Source: Fluviicola sp. (GTDB lineage Bacteria > Bacteroidota > Bacteroidia > Flavobacteriales_D > Crocinitomicaceae). From it: a stretch of DNA of 64,000 nt. The DNA is taken from the NCBI GenBank assembly GCA_029866325.1, contig JARWZO010000011.1, positions 1-64,000 on the forward strand. Direction: 5' to 3'. Every line of letters begins with the position of its first letter. Position 1 is the first letter of the stretch. Shown here one piece after another: positions 54,191-63,354 of this stretch. A model generated the notes under the pieces. It was not told the DNA's origin. It was given only the letters and a program-made list of their open reading frames with translations, and ran no database searches. A program made the position numbers and the translations under genes.

Positions 54191-56551
54191 TTATCTCTTT
54201 TTGTTGCGTTTTTTCTTTTTTTCTTCTTCATAATAGCCATAACCGTATCCATAGCCGTAACCATAGCCATACCCTCTGCCGGAAGATTTGGTTCCGTTTA
54301 AGATGACATTGAGGTGTTCGATTTGCTTCATTTCAAACAGTTCTTTTACCCTATTGGCAAAGATGCGTTTTGAATAATGCGATTTGAAAATATAGATCGG
54401 GACATCTGCATTTGCAAGAATTTTCACACCATCAGTCACCAAACCAACCGGTGGATTATCGATCACTACCACATCATACATTGACTTCAACTGCTCTAGA
54501 ATTTCTTGAAAACCATCGCTGAGAATCAACTCCGAAGGATTGGGAGGAATCGGCCCCGCGGTAATGAAATCAAGGTTTTCTATCGACGAATGCTGAATAC
54601 ATTCTTCCAAGGTCACTTTTTTGATAATTAGGTTGCTGATTCCTTTGGTGTTAGCAACATTCAATCCTAAATGCACTTTTGGTTTGCGTAGATCGAGGTC
54701 CACCACCACCGTTCGTTTACCCGATAAAGCGATAATGCCCGCTAGATTGAGCGCCACAAAGGTTTTTCCTTCTCCTGAAACGGAAGATGAGATAGCAATT
54801 ACACGTGCGTCGGCTTTTACAAAACTCAGGTTGGTTCGAATGTTCCGTAAGGATTCGGCCAGCATCGATTTAGGAGCATCTTGTACTATGAGTTGAGAAA
54901 ACTCGTTAGAATCTTTAAGCAAGGGAATGCTTCCGAGCATGGTCGCCTTTTCGGGAAGCAATTGCTTGAGGTCTTCCATGGAATTAATCTCATTGAAGGT
55001 CACGTATCGGAACACCAATACACCAAAGCCTAAAACAGCGCCAATGAAAATGAATCCGGCATACACCGTTTTTCGATTTGGGCTAACCGGAGCAGAGGCT
55101 ATCGTTGCAGCGTTCAACACGCGATTATTGGAAGAATAACCCGCATTAGAAATGGAGTATAAAGCCAGTTTATCTGTTAGGATGGCAAAGTATTTCTCAT
55201 TGAGTTCCTGCAATGATTTCAGGCGGCTGTATTCCATTTTTTTACCCGGAAGCTGGCTGTATTCACCTTGAAATTGGTTTACTTTTCCCTGAATGATTTT
55301 AATATTGTTGGAAATGCGCTCTTCAACTGCGTCAACGCTCCTGCGGATCGATTGAATCTTGCTTTGGATGCGAATATTAATGCTTTTAATTTCGGCATTG
55401 TCTTCGGTAACATCAAACAACAAATCTTCTTTTCGTTCCAACATGGTATGCAAGTCGGTGATTTGCTTTGTGAGCGATGTTTCGAAGCTTTTCCCCATCA
55501 TTTCAGGAATCAGACGATAGATTTCCAGACGATTCGGATCATTTCGCAATTTGGAAGAAACCAATGTAAGGGTCGACATTTCTTCTTCCATTGTAAAAAG
55601 CTGATCCTGAAATTGATCCATGTTTTGGGTCAGTGTTAATCCTGCATTATCCGGATCATTGAGTTGTGAACTACGTTGAAAAAGGGTTAAGCTGTCTTTG
55701 GAAACCTGCAATTCTCCAGAAATCGAATCCAATTGTTTATTGATGAATTGCAGGATGTTTTCGGCACTTTTACGCTTCACTTCTTCATCATACGTAAAGA
55801 AAGCTTCTGCCACCGCATTCGTTATATCGTGACACAATTCGGCGTTGTAACCCTGATAGCGAATCGATATGGTTTTTGCTTCAATATCTGCCGGCGTAAT
55901 TTCCAAATTTGGTAATAAGCGAGCGATAAGCGTTTTTTTGTTATTGAAGGTGAAATACAAGTCGTTTTGTTCATCATCCACTCGCAGAGCTTCAATGTTA
56001 TCGACCTTTAATGCGATATCGAAATGCTGATTGCTAAACCGAGAATTGAGAGGTTTGAGCATCGAATAATTTTTCCCGTTGAGTTGATAGGAAAGCTTCA
56101 CCTTGTTTCCGTTCAGTTCTATCCAAATCGGAATATCGCACAAACTGCTGTCTTTGAGTTGAAAAGGTTGAACGTTAAATGAGCTTTGAAGGTATTTTTC
56201 TTCGGTAAGAATGCGCCCTTTCGAAAAAAGACTCACGTTCATGTGCAAGCGTTCGATGGCCATTCCGAACAAGAGTTCAGAACGAAGTAATTCGATTTCG
56301 GAAGCAATGTTGTCTTTGGTATTGATGTTTTCAATCTCAACGATTTCTTTTCCCTGATCATTTTCACCGAGCAGAATGACCATGGACGAGTCGTAAATGG
56401 GCTTGGTGTAACGCAAATAAACGAACGCAATCGCTGTAAAACAGGTAACAAATAAGAGCGTCCACCACCAATAACGTTTTACAACGGTTGAGGCAATGAG
56501 CGGATTGTATTCCCGATTGATGAGTAATGATGACTTTTGAGCTCCGTTCAC
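54191..56551 (-). CDS. Wzc-type tyrosine autokinase and chain-length regulator
   Basis: A 786-residue inner-membrane protein. A Wzz domain with TM helix (about 22-45), a long periplasmic coiled-coil region with GNVR segment (about 250-470), a second TM (about 490-510) and a cytoplasmic BY-kinase domain (about 550-755): Walker A SSVSGEGKTF, Walker A' VVVDLDLRKPK, Walker B DVVVIDNPP. The C-terminus carries a tyrosine tail of seven GY units followed by YEEEKKKKRNKKR, the cluster that is autophosphorylated in this family (known). It acts with the Wza-like protein to control export of capsule or exopolysaccharide. Confidence 0.94.
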   Translation of the reverse strand: MNGAQKSSLLINREYNPLIASTVVKRYWWWTLLFVTCFTAIAFVYLRYTKPIYDSSMVILLGENDQGKEIVEIENINTKDNIASEIELLRSELLFGMAIERLHMNVSLFSKGRILTEEKYLQSSFNVQPFQLKDSSLCDIPIWIELNGNKVKLSYQLNGKNYSMLKPLNSRFSNQHFDIALKVDNIEALRVDDEQNDLYFTFNNKKTLIARLLPNLEITPADIEAKTISIRYQGYNAELCHDITNAVAEAFFTYDEEVKRKSAENILQFINKQLDSISGELQVSKDSLTLFQRSSQLNDPDNAGLTLTQNMDQFQDQLFTMEEEMSTLTLVSSKLRNDPNRLEIYRLIPEMMGKSFETSLTKQITDLHTMLERKEDLLFDVTEDNAEIKSINIRIQSKIQSIRRSVDAVEERISNNIKIIQGKVNQFQGEYSQLPGKKMEYSRLKSLQELNEKYFAILTDKLALYSISNAGYSSNNRVLNAATIASAPVSPNRKTVYAGFIFIGAVLGFGVLVFRYVTFNEINSMEDLKQLLPEKATMLGSIPLLKDSNEFSQLIVQDAPKSMLAESLRNIRTNLSFVKADARVIAISSSVSGEGKTFVALNLAGIIALSGKRTVVVDLDLRKPKVHLGLNVANTKGISNLIIKKVTLEECIQHSSIENLDFITAGPIPPNPSELILSDGFQEILEQLKSMYDVVVIDNPPVGLVTDGVKILANADVPIYIFKSHYSKRIFANRVKELFEMKQIEHLNVILNGTKSSGRGYGYGYGYGYGYGYYEEEKKKKRNKKR

Positions 56552-56555
56552 GTAA

Positions 56556-57323
56556 CTATTTTATGGTAGAAAACACGGTAAATATAATCAACGCACTTGA
56601 GAGTAGCGAAACGATTGGAGCAGCACTTTGTACAGCTTCTCGTCCAACTTGCTCATTCGGTTCCACATAGATATAGTCGTTGGCCTGCACAATCATGTCG
56701 GCATATTTCAAACCGTCAATGGTAGAAAGATCAAGCACGTAGACTACACGTGAAGTACCGAGGTTACGCATCAGTTTGATTTTATCGGCGCGACCTCTAT
56801 CGGCAATTCCACCGGCCAAGGCAATAGCTTCCATAAGAGTAGTATTGTTGTTTTGCAATGGAATTACTTTGGCATCACTTCCGTTTCCCGGAAAAACAAT
56901 CACACGTTGGTTGGTGAGTTTTACCTGTACATACGGTTCCTGATATTCAACGGCGAACGATTTTGCGAGGGTATCTTCGCATTGTTGCACGGTTAAACCG
57001 GCTACCATGATTTCACCTATGATGGGTAATTCTGCTGTTCCGTTCGGTCGCACAATGTATTCAGGAATTTGCGGATTTCCTTGAGCATCGTTCATACCGG
57101 CCATATTTTCCACTATACGTTTTCCACCATTAGTATAAAGCGTGAACGAAAATTTATCGTCGCGTGAAATGGTATACTCGGTTGTGGGACGCAACGGAAT
57201 GCTGTCACTCCTTTCCGGAACTCCTTTCGGTGTTTTAAACATCAGGTTGCTGTTGATGCCACACGACGAACCAACCCCTATTAATAGGAGCAATAAACTG
57301 CCAAACAATCCTAGTTTCATCAT
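56556..57323 (-). CDS. Wza-like polysaccharide export lipoprotein (SLBB)
   Basis: A 255-residue outer-membrane lipoprotein (GVGSSC, Cys21). The Poly_export domain (about 45-145: YTISRDDKFSFTLYTNGG, YIVRPNGTAELPIIGEIMVAGLTVQQCEDTL) is followed by an SLBB domain (about 150-215: VIPLQNNNTTLMEAIALAGGI) and a C-terminal hydrophobic helix (about 232-250). It overlaps the GT4 gene by 4 bp and ends 4 bp before the Wzc-like gene. Confidence 0.93.
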   Translation of the reverse strand: MMKLGLFGSLLLLLIGVGSSCGINSNLMFKTPKGVPERSDSIPLRPTTEYTISRDDKFSFTLYTNGGKRIVENMAGMNDAQGNPQIPEYIVRPNGTAELPIIGEIMVAGLTVQQCEDTLAKSFAVEYQEPYVQVKLTNQRVIVFPGNGSDAKVIPLQNNNTTLMEAIALAGGIADRGRADKIKLMRNLGTSRVVYVLDLSTIDGLKYADMIVQANDYIYVEPNEQVGREAVQSAAPIVSLLSSALIIFTVFSTIK

Positions 57324-58492
57324 TGTATTCCTTTTTTTGTCAGCAATTTTCGGTAGTAATTTTCCATATTGCGGACCAATGTTGTATAGTGAAATTGTTC
57401 TTCTACGAACTTCCAGCCGTTTTGTGACATTTTTTCGCGAATTTCTTTCGAATTAATTAAAAGTGCCAGTTTTTCGGCTAATGCATCAACGTTTTTCTTT
57501 GGTACGATAAAGCCTGTTTCGCCATCTTTTACAATGTCGCGCACGCCACCAACATCTGTTGATATAACCGGAAGATTACAGGCTTGTGCTTCGATTAAAC
57601 TAACCGGAGTTCCTTCATTGTCTGATGTTAAACATATTACATCCATTCCGGCATTAAAGGTAGCAATGTCAGTAATCCAGGAAGTACAGGTAATGCATTC
57701 ACCATATTGGTTGTTTAACAGGTTCACACGTTCGGAAATCAGTGCTTTTTCACTTCCGTCGCCTACAATAAAAAAGCGCGCTTTGATTCCTTGTTTCAAA
57801 CAGCTTTCTACCGCATCCAAAAACAGAGTGTGATTTTTTATCGGTGCCAATCTACCCACAATGGCAACAGCCACTTCATCTTTGTTAAGCTGATATTTCG
57901 AGCGTGTTTCGAGGCGTTTCTCGGGCAGGTTTTCCTGAAATTGATGTAAGTCGAATCCCAATGGAATCACCGTGATTTTTTCAGGGGGACAAATCTTGTG
58001 CTGCACAGACAACTCTTCCTTTTGTAAAGGACTAATGGCAATGATACCATCCGATTGTTTGGCCAGTCGTCGCTCAATGAATTTATACAAGGTTGTTTTT
58101 GCTTTCCCGAAATAAGAATGAAAAACATGTCCATGGTAGGTATGTACAATTACCGGAACATTGCAAGCTTTAGCTGCCTTTCTGCCCAATGCACCTGCTT
58201 TTGCAGCATGTGTATGTACAATGTCGGGTTTAAATTCTTCAATAATTTGCTTCAATTTCTTGTAAGCAGCTCTATCCGATGAAAGGTTCGGCAGACGTTT
58301 CATTTCTTCAATCAAAACGGGTTCAACACCGTAACTTCTGGGTATATGCAATGAATCACTTTCGTCGGCTTCCGGCAAACCACCCACCAAAAGGGTTTCG
58401 AAATCGTCGGATAAATAACGAGTGAGGAAAGTAGCGTTGTAAGTCGGTCCGCCGATATTGAACCGATTGATGATTCTTAAGACTCTTGGCAT
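57320..58492 (-). CDS. Group 1 (GT4) glycosyltransferase
   Basis: A 390-residue GT-B enzyme. N-terminal domain with INRFNIGGPTYNATFLTRYL and HTYHGHVFHSYFG; C-terminal domain with IVGRLAPIKNHTLFLDA and the E-x7-E motif in NEGTPVSLIEAQACNLPVISTDVGG. It transfers a sugar in surface glycan assembly; donor and acceptor unknown. It overlaps asnB by 16 bp upstream and the Wza-like gene by 4 bp downstream. Confidence 0.92.
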   Translation of the reverse strand: MPRVLRIINRFNIGGPTYNATFLTRYLSDDFETLLVGGLPEADESDSLHIPRSYGVEPVLIEEMKRLPNLSSDRAAYKKLKQIIEEFKPDIVHTHAAKAGALGRKAAKACNVPVIVHTYHGHVFHSYFGKAKTTLYKFIERRLAKQSDGIIAISPLQKEELSVQHKICPPEKITVIPLGFDLHQFQENLPEKRLETRSKYQLNKDEVAVAIVGRLAPIKNHTLFLDAVESCLKQGIKARFFIVGDGSEKALISERVNLLNNQYGECITCTSWITDIATFNAGMDVICLTSDNEGTPVSLIEAQACNLPVISTDVGGVRDIVKDGETGFIVPKKNVDALAEKLALLINSKEIREKMSQNGWKFVEEQFHYTTLVRNMENYYRKLLTKKGIQ

Positions 58493-60342
58493 AGCGTTGT
58501 CATACGATCATACCAATGCTGAAAAACGATATACGCCCAAGCACTGGCTGCCGTTGTTGATGATTTACTGTTAGTTAACTGACGGAATAGTTGTTGGATG
58601 GTTGCGGGATGAAAGAGGTTTTGTTCTTCCAGGTAATCTTCGTTGAGCCAATGCGGATGCTTGGAAATCAAATCGGCGGTTACCAGCCATTGATGCAAAG
58701 GAACTTCAAAGCCATGTTTCGGTCGTTTGAATACTTCGTCTGGCAATAAGTCACTGAATGCTTCTTTCAGAATCAATTTGCTTGTTTTTCGGTCATTTTT
58801 CCATGCTGAAGGCAAGCGATTGGCAAGTTTCACTACATCTTTGTCCATAAATGGTGTTCGTACCTCTAATGAATGCCTCATGCTCATTACATCCACTTTT
58901 TTCAGCATATCTCCCGGAAGCACCATGAGTTGATCGAGCAGTAGAAAATCGTTTAACGAAGCGGTTGTCTTTGGCAATTCCAATTTGTAAGGCTGCGGTT
59001 GTTTGAGCAGTTTATCGGGAACGTCAAGCCCCACCATTGCTGCAAGATATTGGTATTGATCGGGCCAGTCGTAGCGTAACAACTCACCCATTTTACCAAT
59101 TTTCCGGAGTTGATTGGAGAATTTTCCTTCGCGGTGACCGCTTGAAAACCGAAGTACGGGACTCAAGGCTTTTCGCTGCCATGATGGAATGCGTTGAGCT
59201 TTTAAAAAGGCCGTATGTTTATTGTAACCGCCAAAGAGTTCATCTGCACCATCGCCTGATAAACTTACCTTGAGGTGTTGCGCGGTTTCCTGAGCCAGAA
59301 AATAAACCGCAATAGCCGATGCATCTGCAAAAGGTTCGTCAAAAGAAGCAAGTACGTCTTCCAATTCGCCAATGACTTTGGTTTCGTTGAGGCGTATTTC
59401 GTGGTGTTTTGTACCTAGAGCTGTTGCTACGCGCTGTGCATACGGACCTTCGTCCAACAATTGATTGCCTTCAAAAGCGATAGAAAACGTTTGCAATTCG
59501 TCAAACTCTCGGCGAGCAATAGCCGTAACAATGGAGCTGTCAACACCACCACTCAGGAATGTTCCCAACGGTACATCAGCTTCCAGTTGCGATAAAACGG
59601 CTTTGGTGACAGTTTCGTTGACTTCTTTCACCCCGTCTGAATAAGTAGGAGGGGCAGCGAGTTCATCTTTTGGAAACCAATACGCCTGCAGGTTGATTTG
59701 TTGACCGGTTACTTCCACATAATGTCCGGGAAGCAAACGTTGCACCTGTTCAATCATCGTCATCCGGCTAGGGACATACGAATAGGTGAAATAGGCAGAT
59801 AATGCCGCCTGACTTACCTGAAAAGGAATGCCTGTTTTTAGCAACAGTGGTAATTCACTAGCGAAATAAACACCGTCTTTTTGTACCGAAAAAAGCAAGG
59901 GGTTGATTCCCATCCGATCTCGGGCAAGCAGCATATAATCCGTTTCGGAATCGTAAAATGCGAAAGCAAAACATCCACGTAAATCTTCCAAAGCAGCTTT
60001 TCCTTTTTCGATCAACAAGTAAAGCAATACTTCTGTATCCGAGTGTGTCGTGAATTGGTAACCGATTGCCGAAAGGTCGTTCTTTAAGGCATGAAAGTTG
60101 TAAATCTCACCGTTGAATACCAGCATGTAGCGACCGGTTGGGTCACAAAAAGGTTGGTGAGAACGTTGTTCAAGATCGATGATAGACAATCGGTTGTGTC
60201 CGAATACCGCATGGGCTTTTTGGTGAACTTGTTGATGATCGGGTCCACGGTGTTGTTGCAGGTACAATGCCCTTTCAAAGCGTTCCACAAGAGATATTGT
60301 AGGCGCTGTGTTAAAAAGTTTTATCCCGGCTATTCCACACAC
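58477..60342 (-). CDS. asnB: Asparagine synthase-type glutamine amidotransferase
   Basis: A 621-residue enzyme. The GTG start is certain because Cys2 (MCGIAG) is the glutaminase nucleophile. The class II amidotransferase domain (about 2-200: NHRLSIIDLE-type NRLSI, NGEIYNF, SDTEVLLYL) is followed by the ATP-pyrophosphatase synthetase domain (about 215-600: FLSGGVDSSIV, SLSGDGADELFGGYNKH). As first gene of a polysaccharide operon it may amidate a uronic-acid sugar or similar instead of making free asparagine (inference from context); AsnB-like genes often occur in such loci. Confidence 0.93.
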   Translation of the reverse strand: MCGIAGIKLFNTAPTISLVERFERALYLQQHRGPDHQQVHQKAHAVFGHNRLSIIDLEQRSHQPFCDPTGRYMLVFNGEIYNFHALKNDLSAIGYQFTTHSDTEVLLYLLIEKGKAALEDLRGCFAFAFYDSETDYMLLARDRMGINPLLFSVQKDGVYFASELPLLLKTGIPFQVSQAALSAYFTYSYVPSRMTMIEQVQRLLPGHYVEVTGQQINLQAYWFPKDELAAPPTYSDGVKEVNETVTKAVLSQLEADVPLGTFLSGGVDSSIVTAIARREFDELQTFSIAFEGNQLLDEGPYAQRVATALGTKHHEIRLNETKVIGELEDVLASFDEPFADASAIAVYFLAQETAQHLKVSLSGDGADELFGGYNKHTAFLKAQRIPSWQRKALSPVLRFSSGHREGKFSNQLRKIGKMGELLRYDWPDQYQYLAAMVGLDVPDKLLKQPQPYKLELPKTTASLNDFLLLDQLMVLPGDMLKKVDVMSMRHSLEVRTPFMDKDVVKLANRLPSAWKNDRKTSKLILKEAFSDLLPDEVFKRPKHGFEVPLHQWLVTADLISKHPHWLNEDYLEEQNLFHPATIQQLFRQLTNSKSSTTAASAWAYIVFQHWYDRMTTLCQES

Positions 60343-60346
60343 GAAG

Positions 60347-60354
60347 CGAATTTA
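60347..60354 (-). promoter_or_regulatory. -7 promoter element variant of the polysaccharide operon (TAAATTCG)
   Basis: One mismatch to TAnnTTTG, 4 nt before the GTG start of asnB. The same combination (TTCG, 4 nt, GTG) occurs at the SDR gene. Confidence 0.45.
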
Positions 60355-60383
60355 CCCAATTTTAATCACAAATAATTTAGTTT

Positions 60384-61850
60384 ATGTTTTTCCCACTTCT
60401 TCGACACCTCATTTTGACCGGTATTTTACTGGTGGTTGGCAGTGGCTGGTCGCAAAACTCGGTTCAATCCGCGGTTGATGTTTTTGCCAACGATCCTGTG
60501 TTTGCCAATGCTAGCGTGGGATTTCTGGCTATAGATGTGGCTACCGGAGAGGTTATTGCATCGAAAAATCCGGCAACGTGTTTGTCACCCGCATCTACCG
60601 TGAAATTGTTCTCAACAGCTACCGCTTTTCAGGTGTTGGGCAGTGATTACGCACCTAAAACACGTATTTACATTGATGGAACGATTGATGCCAACGGAAT
60701 TGTGAACGGAAATCTGTGGATTCGCGGTGGTGGTGATGTTGCCATTGGAAGTCGCTATTACAACGCCGAAGGAATTGAAGACACATTGCTACGTGTTTGG
60801 GCAGATACCTTGCTGAAAATGGGAATCAAACAAATCAACGGAGCAATCATTGCCGATGCATCAGAGTTTGGTTATCAAGGAGTTCCCGACGGTTGGAGCT
60901 GGAGTGACATGGGGAATTATTACGGTGCCGGTCCATCGGGTTTGCCGATTTACGATAATATGTTGCGCTACGTTTTTCAAACAGGTGCATCAGGAGGTAA
61001 AACAACACTAAAAGAAACCATCCCAACCATTCCGGGATTTAGTTTTCACAACTATATTAGTTCGGGCGGAAGCGGTGATAATTCCTATATCTATGGTGCT
61101 CCATATTCGTTGGATCGATTTGGAACGGGAACATTAGAAGCAAAGGTCAATCGTATTGTGGTAAAAGGCAGTTTACCCGATCCGGAGTGGCAATTTGCCC
61201 AAGAGTTTTTGCGCATTCTCAAAGGACGTGGAGTAACTGTGCGTGATAGCATTAACACCGCCAGACAATTAACTTGGGCTTCGCCATCGGTGCGTTATGG
61301 GTCGATGAAAATGTTGTTGGAACACAAAGGAAAAACCGTTGGTTCGGTAGCCTGGTGGACCAATATGAAATCGGTGAATTTGTTTGCCGAAGAATTGTTG
61401 TGCTGGGTTGGATATGCTGCTTACGGAACCGGTTCTACTGATAATGGAGTTACCAAACTGGAGAATTATTGGACAGGAAAAATTCCGGTTTCAGGAATGT
61501 TTATCAAGGATGGAAGTGGATTGTCGCGCGGTAATGCGATTTCTCCCCGACATTTTTGCGACTTGCTGAAGTTTATGACAACCAGCAAAAACTTCGACGT
61601 GTTTTATGGAACATTACCGGTGGCAGGAATTTCAGGTACACTTTCTTCGGTGTGTAAAAATCAGGCAGCCGAAGGAAAGATTCACGCCAAAAGCGGAACG
61701 ATGAACAGAATCAAATCATATTGTGGTTATGCCGAAACAAAAGGTGGGAAACGCATTGCTTTTGCGTTCATAGCGAATAATTACAATTGTACGTCGAATG
61801 CTGTGGTAGATAGGATGGAGAAAGTGTTTAATGCGATGGCGCTTTATTGA
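60384..61850 (+). CDS. dacB: D-alanyl-D-alanine carboxypeptidase/endopeptidase (PBP4 type)
   Basis: A 488-residue class C low-molecular-mass penicillin-binding protein. Signal peptide (LILTGILLVVGSGWSQ). Active-site motifs: S71-T-V-K74 (SxxK), S-V-N in MKSVNLFAEELL (SxN) and K-S-G-T in IHAKSGTMN (KTG). It trims peptidoglycan peptides in the periplasm. The large insert after SxxK is typical for PBP4. A weak promoter TAATTTAG (60373-60380) lies 3 nt before the ATG. Confidence 0.94.
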   Translation: MFFPLLRHLILTGILLVVGSGWSQNSVQSAVDVFANDPVFANASVGFLAIDVATGEVIASKNPATCLSPASTVKLFSTATAFQVLGSDYAPKTRIYIDGTIDANGIVNGNLWIRGGGDVAIGSRYYNAEGIEDTLLRVWADTLLKMGIKQINGAIIADASEFGYQGVPDGWSWSDMGNYYGAGPSGLPIYDNMLRYVFQTGASGGKTTLKETIPTIPGFSFHNYISSGGSGDNSYIYGAPYSLDRFGTGTLEAKVNRIVVKGSLPDPEWQFAQEFLRILKGRGVTVRDSINTARQLTWASPSVRYGSMKMLLEHKGKTVGSVAWWTNMKSVNLFAEELLCWVGYAAYGTGSTDNGVTKLENYWTGKIPVSGMFIKDGSGLSRGNAISPRHFCDLLKFMTTSKNFDVFYGTLPVAGISGTLSSVCKNQAAEGKIHAKSGTMNRIKSYCGYAETKGGKRIAFAFIANNYNCTSNAVVDRMEKVFNAMALY

Positions 61851-61876
61851 TTTAGCGGGACTTCCGGAGATTTCTA

Positions 61877-61945
61877 ACCGTTCGTAATATTGCGAATTTA
61901 CGTCCAGTTATTTGATATGCCAATTTGCAATATTACGAACGGTTT
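61877..61945. terminator. Bidirectional hairpin between convergent dacB and di-haem gene
   Basis: Perfect 18-bp arms at 61877-61894 (AACCGTTCGTAATATTGC) and 61928-61945, loop 33 nt, followed on the plus strand by TTTTT. It lies 27 bp after each of the two converging stops and should end both transcripts. Its arm shares TTCGTAATATTGCGAA with 40121-40136. Confidence 0.75.
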
Positions 61946-61971
61946 TTCGAGCTGAAATTGGGGCGAAATTT

Positions 61972-63345
61972 CTACAACGACTCCAAAAACCGTAACACCT
62001 GTTCGCGTTCCTTTTTAGAAAGTTCCTTGAACTTGTTTTTACTCCTTTCGCCTTCGCCTCCGTGCCACAAAATGGCTTCTTCGATGCTTCGTGCCCGCCC
62101 GTCATGTAACAAAAACGTATGACCGTTTACGGTTTGAATCAATCCCAATCCCCAAAGAGGTGGAGTTCTCCATTCATTACCTGTTGCTTTGAAGTTCGGT
62201 AATCCGTCAGCGAGTGCACCGCCCATGTCATGCAGCAGCAAATCGGTGAAAGCATGAATACGAACGTTTTTCAACGCCTGAATACTTCCTCCCGAACCGG
62301 TAACATGCGTAGGCGTATGACAGCCTGTGCAATTCAGTTGTTTGAAAAGCTGTCTTCCTTTTACAACATCTGCGTTGGTTTGATTTCGCTGTGCGGGAAC
62401 CGCCAAAACACGACTGTAAAGCACAACAGAGGCTAAGTCATCATCCGAAATCTCCGGACTTCCCCCATTTGGTAAACCATTGCAAGCCGATTGATTGGCT
62501 GTGTGATTTTCAGTTGGAAACATGTTTGATGTGATACCAATATCTCCGTTGAAAGCTCCGGCAACTTGTTGGTAAAGCGTCGGAACATTTGCTTTCCACC
62601 CAAAACGACCGATACTAATGCCCTGACTCAATAAATCGGAGACATAATTTACCCGTCCGGAAATACCGTCCTGATTTCCGTCAAACGGATCAGCGAGGGC
62701 AACTAAACGGGTATCTGGAATTTGTTCCAATAAGCCCAATCCGATCATTTGTTGTCCAACGCGCGGTGAAATTCTGGTGGTTGAGCTGAGCGCTCCGAAT
62801 TGCTGGTTACCGATACTATAAGTCGGTACGCGCAATGAATAACTGCTTCCGTCAGGATAGTAACCTGTAATTTCGGCATACTGAATGATCATTTGACCTT
62901 CTTGCGGAACATACGGAAGCGATTGATCCTGAAGTTGTCCGCCGAAAATAACGTCCATGATACTTCCGGATAAACTACTGTTGGGCGTTCCAAGACGAAA
63001 CAACAATCCTTCGTTCATGATCGGTAATCCTCTTCCGTCGCGGAAATGACAACCGGCGCATGATTTGGCATTGAACAACGGGCCTAAACCATCGCGTGCT
63101 TCCGTCGAAGATGGCGCTTCGACCCAATTTTGATTAAAAAACGAATTCCCCACATAAAATTGCAGGGATTCGCTGGATGATAAACCATTAATCTGGTATG
63201 AAAAAGCATAAGAAGTTTGATCATAAACCGTACAACTTCCTGCCGCAGGATCAGTACCGAGATTATCGTACTCTTCAATGACAGGATCCTTTTTACAGGA
63301 ACTCATCAGCAATAAGAAACAAACTAAAAAAAGGGATGGTCGCAT
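61972..63345 (-). CDS. Di-haem oxidoreductase (putative peroxidase, DHOR) lipoprotein
   Basis: A 457-residue lipoprotein (LLMSSC, Cys17) with two c-type haem sites, CAGCH in KSCAGCHFRDGRGLP (about 97-101) and CTGCH in LNCTGCHTPTHV (about 340-344). The overall sequence fits the DHOR/thiol-oxidoreductase family. It starts 10 bp after an imelysin-family gene, a common pairing in iron- or haem-uptake loci of Bacteroidota; the exact reaction is not established. Confidence 0.9.
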   Translation of the reverse strand: MRPSLFLVCFLLLMSSCKKDPVIEEYDNLGTDPAAGSCTVYDQTSYAFSYQINGLSSSESLQFYVGNSFFNQNWVEAPSSTEARDGLGPLFNAKSCAGCHFRDGRGLPIMNEGLLFRLGTPNSSLSGSIMDVIFGGQLQDQSLPYVPQEGQMIIQYAEITGYYPDGSSYSLRVPTYSIGNQQFGALSSTTRISPRVGQQMIGLGLLEQIPDTRLVALADPFDGNQDGISGRVNYVSDLLSQGISIGRFGWKANVPTLYQQVAGAFNGDIGITSNMFPTENHTANQSACNGLPNGGSPEISDDDLASVVLYSRVLAVPAQRNQTNADVVKGRQLFKQLNCTGCHTPTHVTGSGGSIQALKNVRIHAFTDLLLHDMGGALADGLPNFKATGNEWRTPPLWGLGLIQTVNGHTFLLHDGRARSIEEAILWHGGEGERSKNKFKELSKKEREQVLRFLESL

Positions 63346-63354
63346 TATCGGTGC

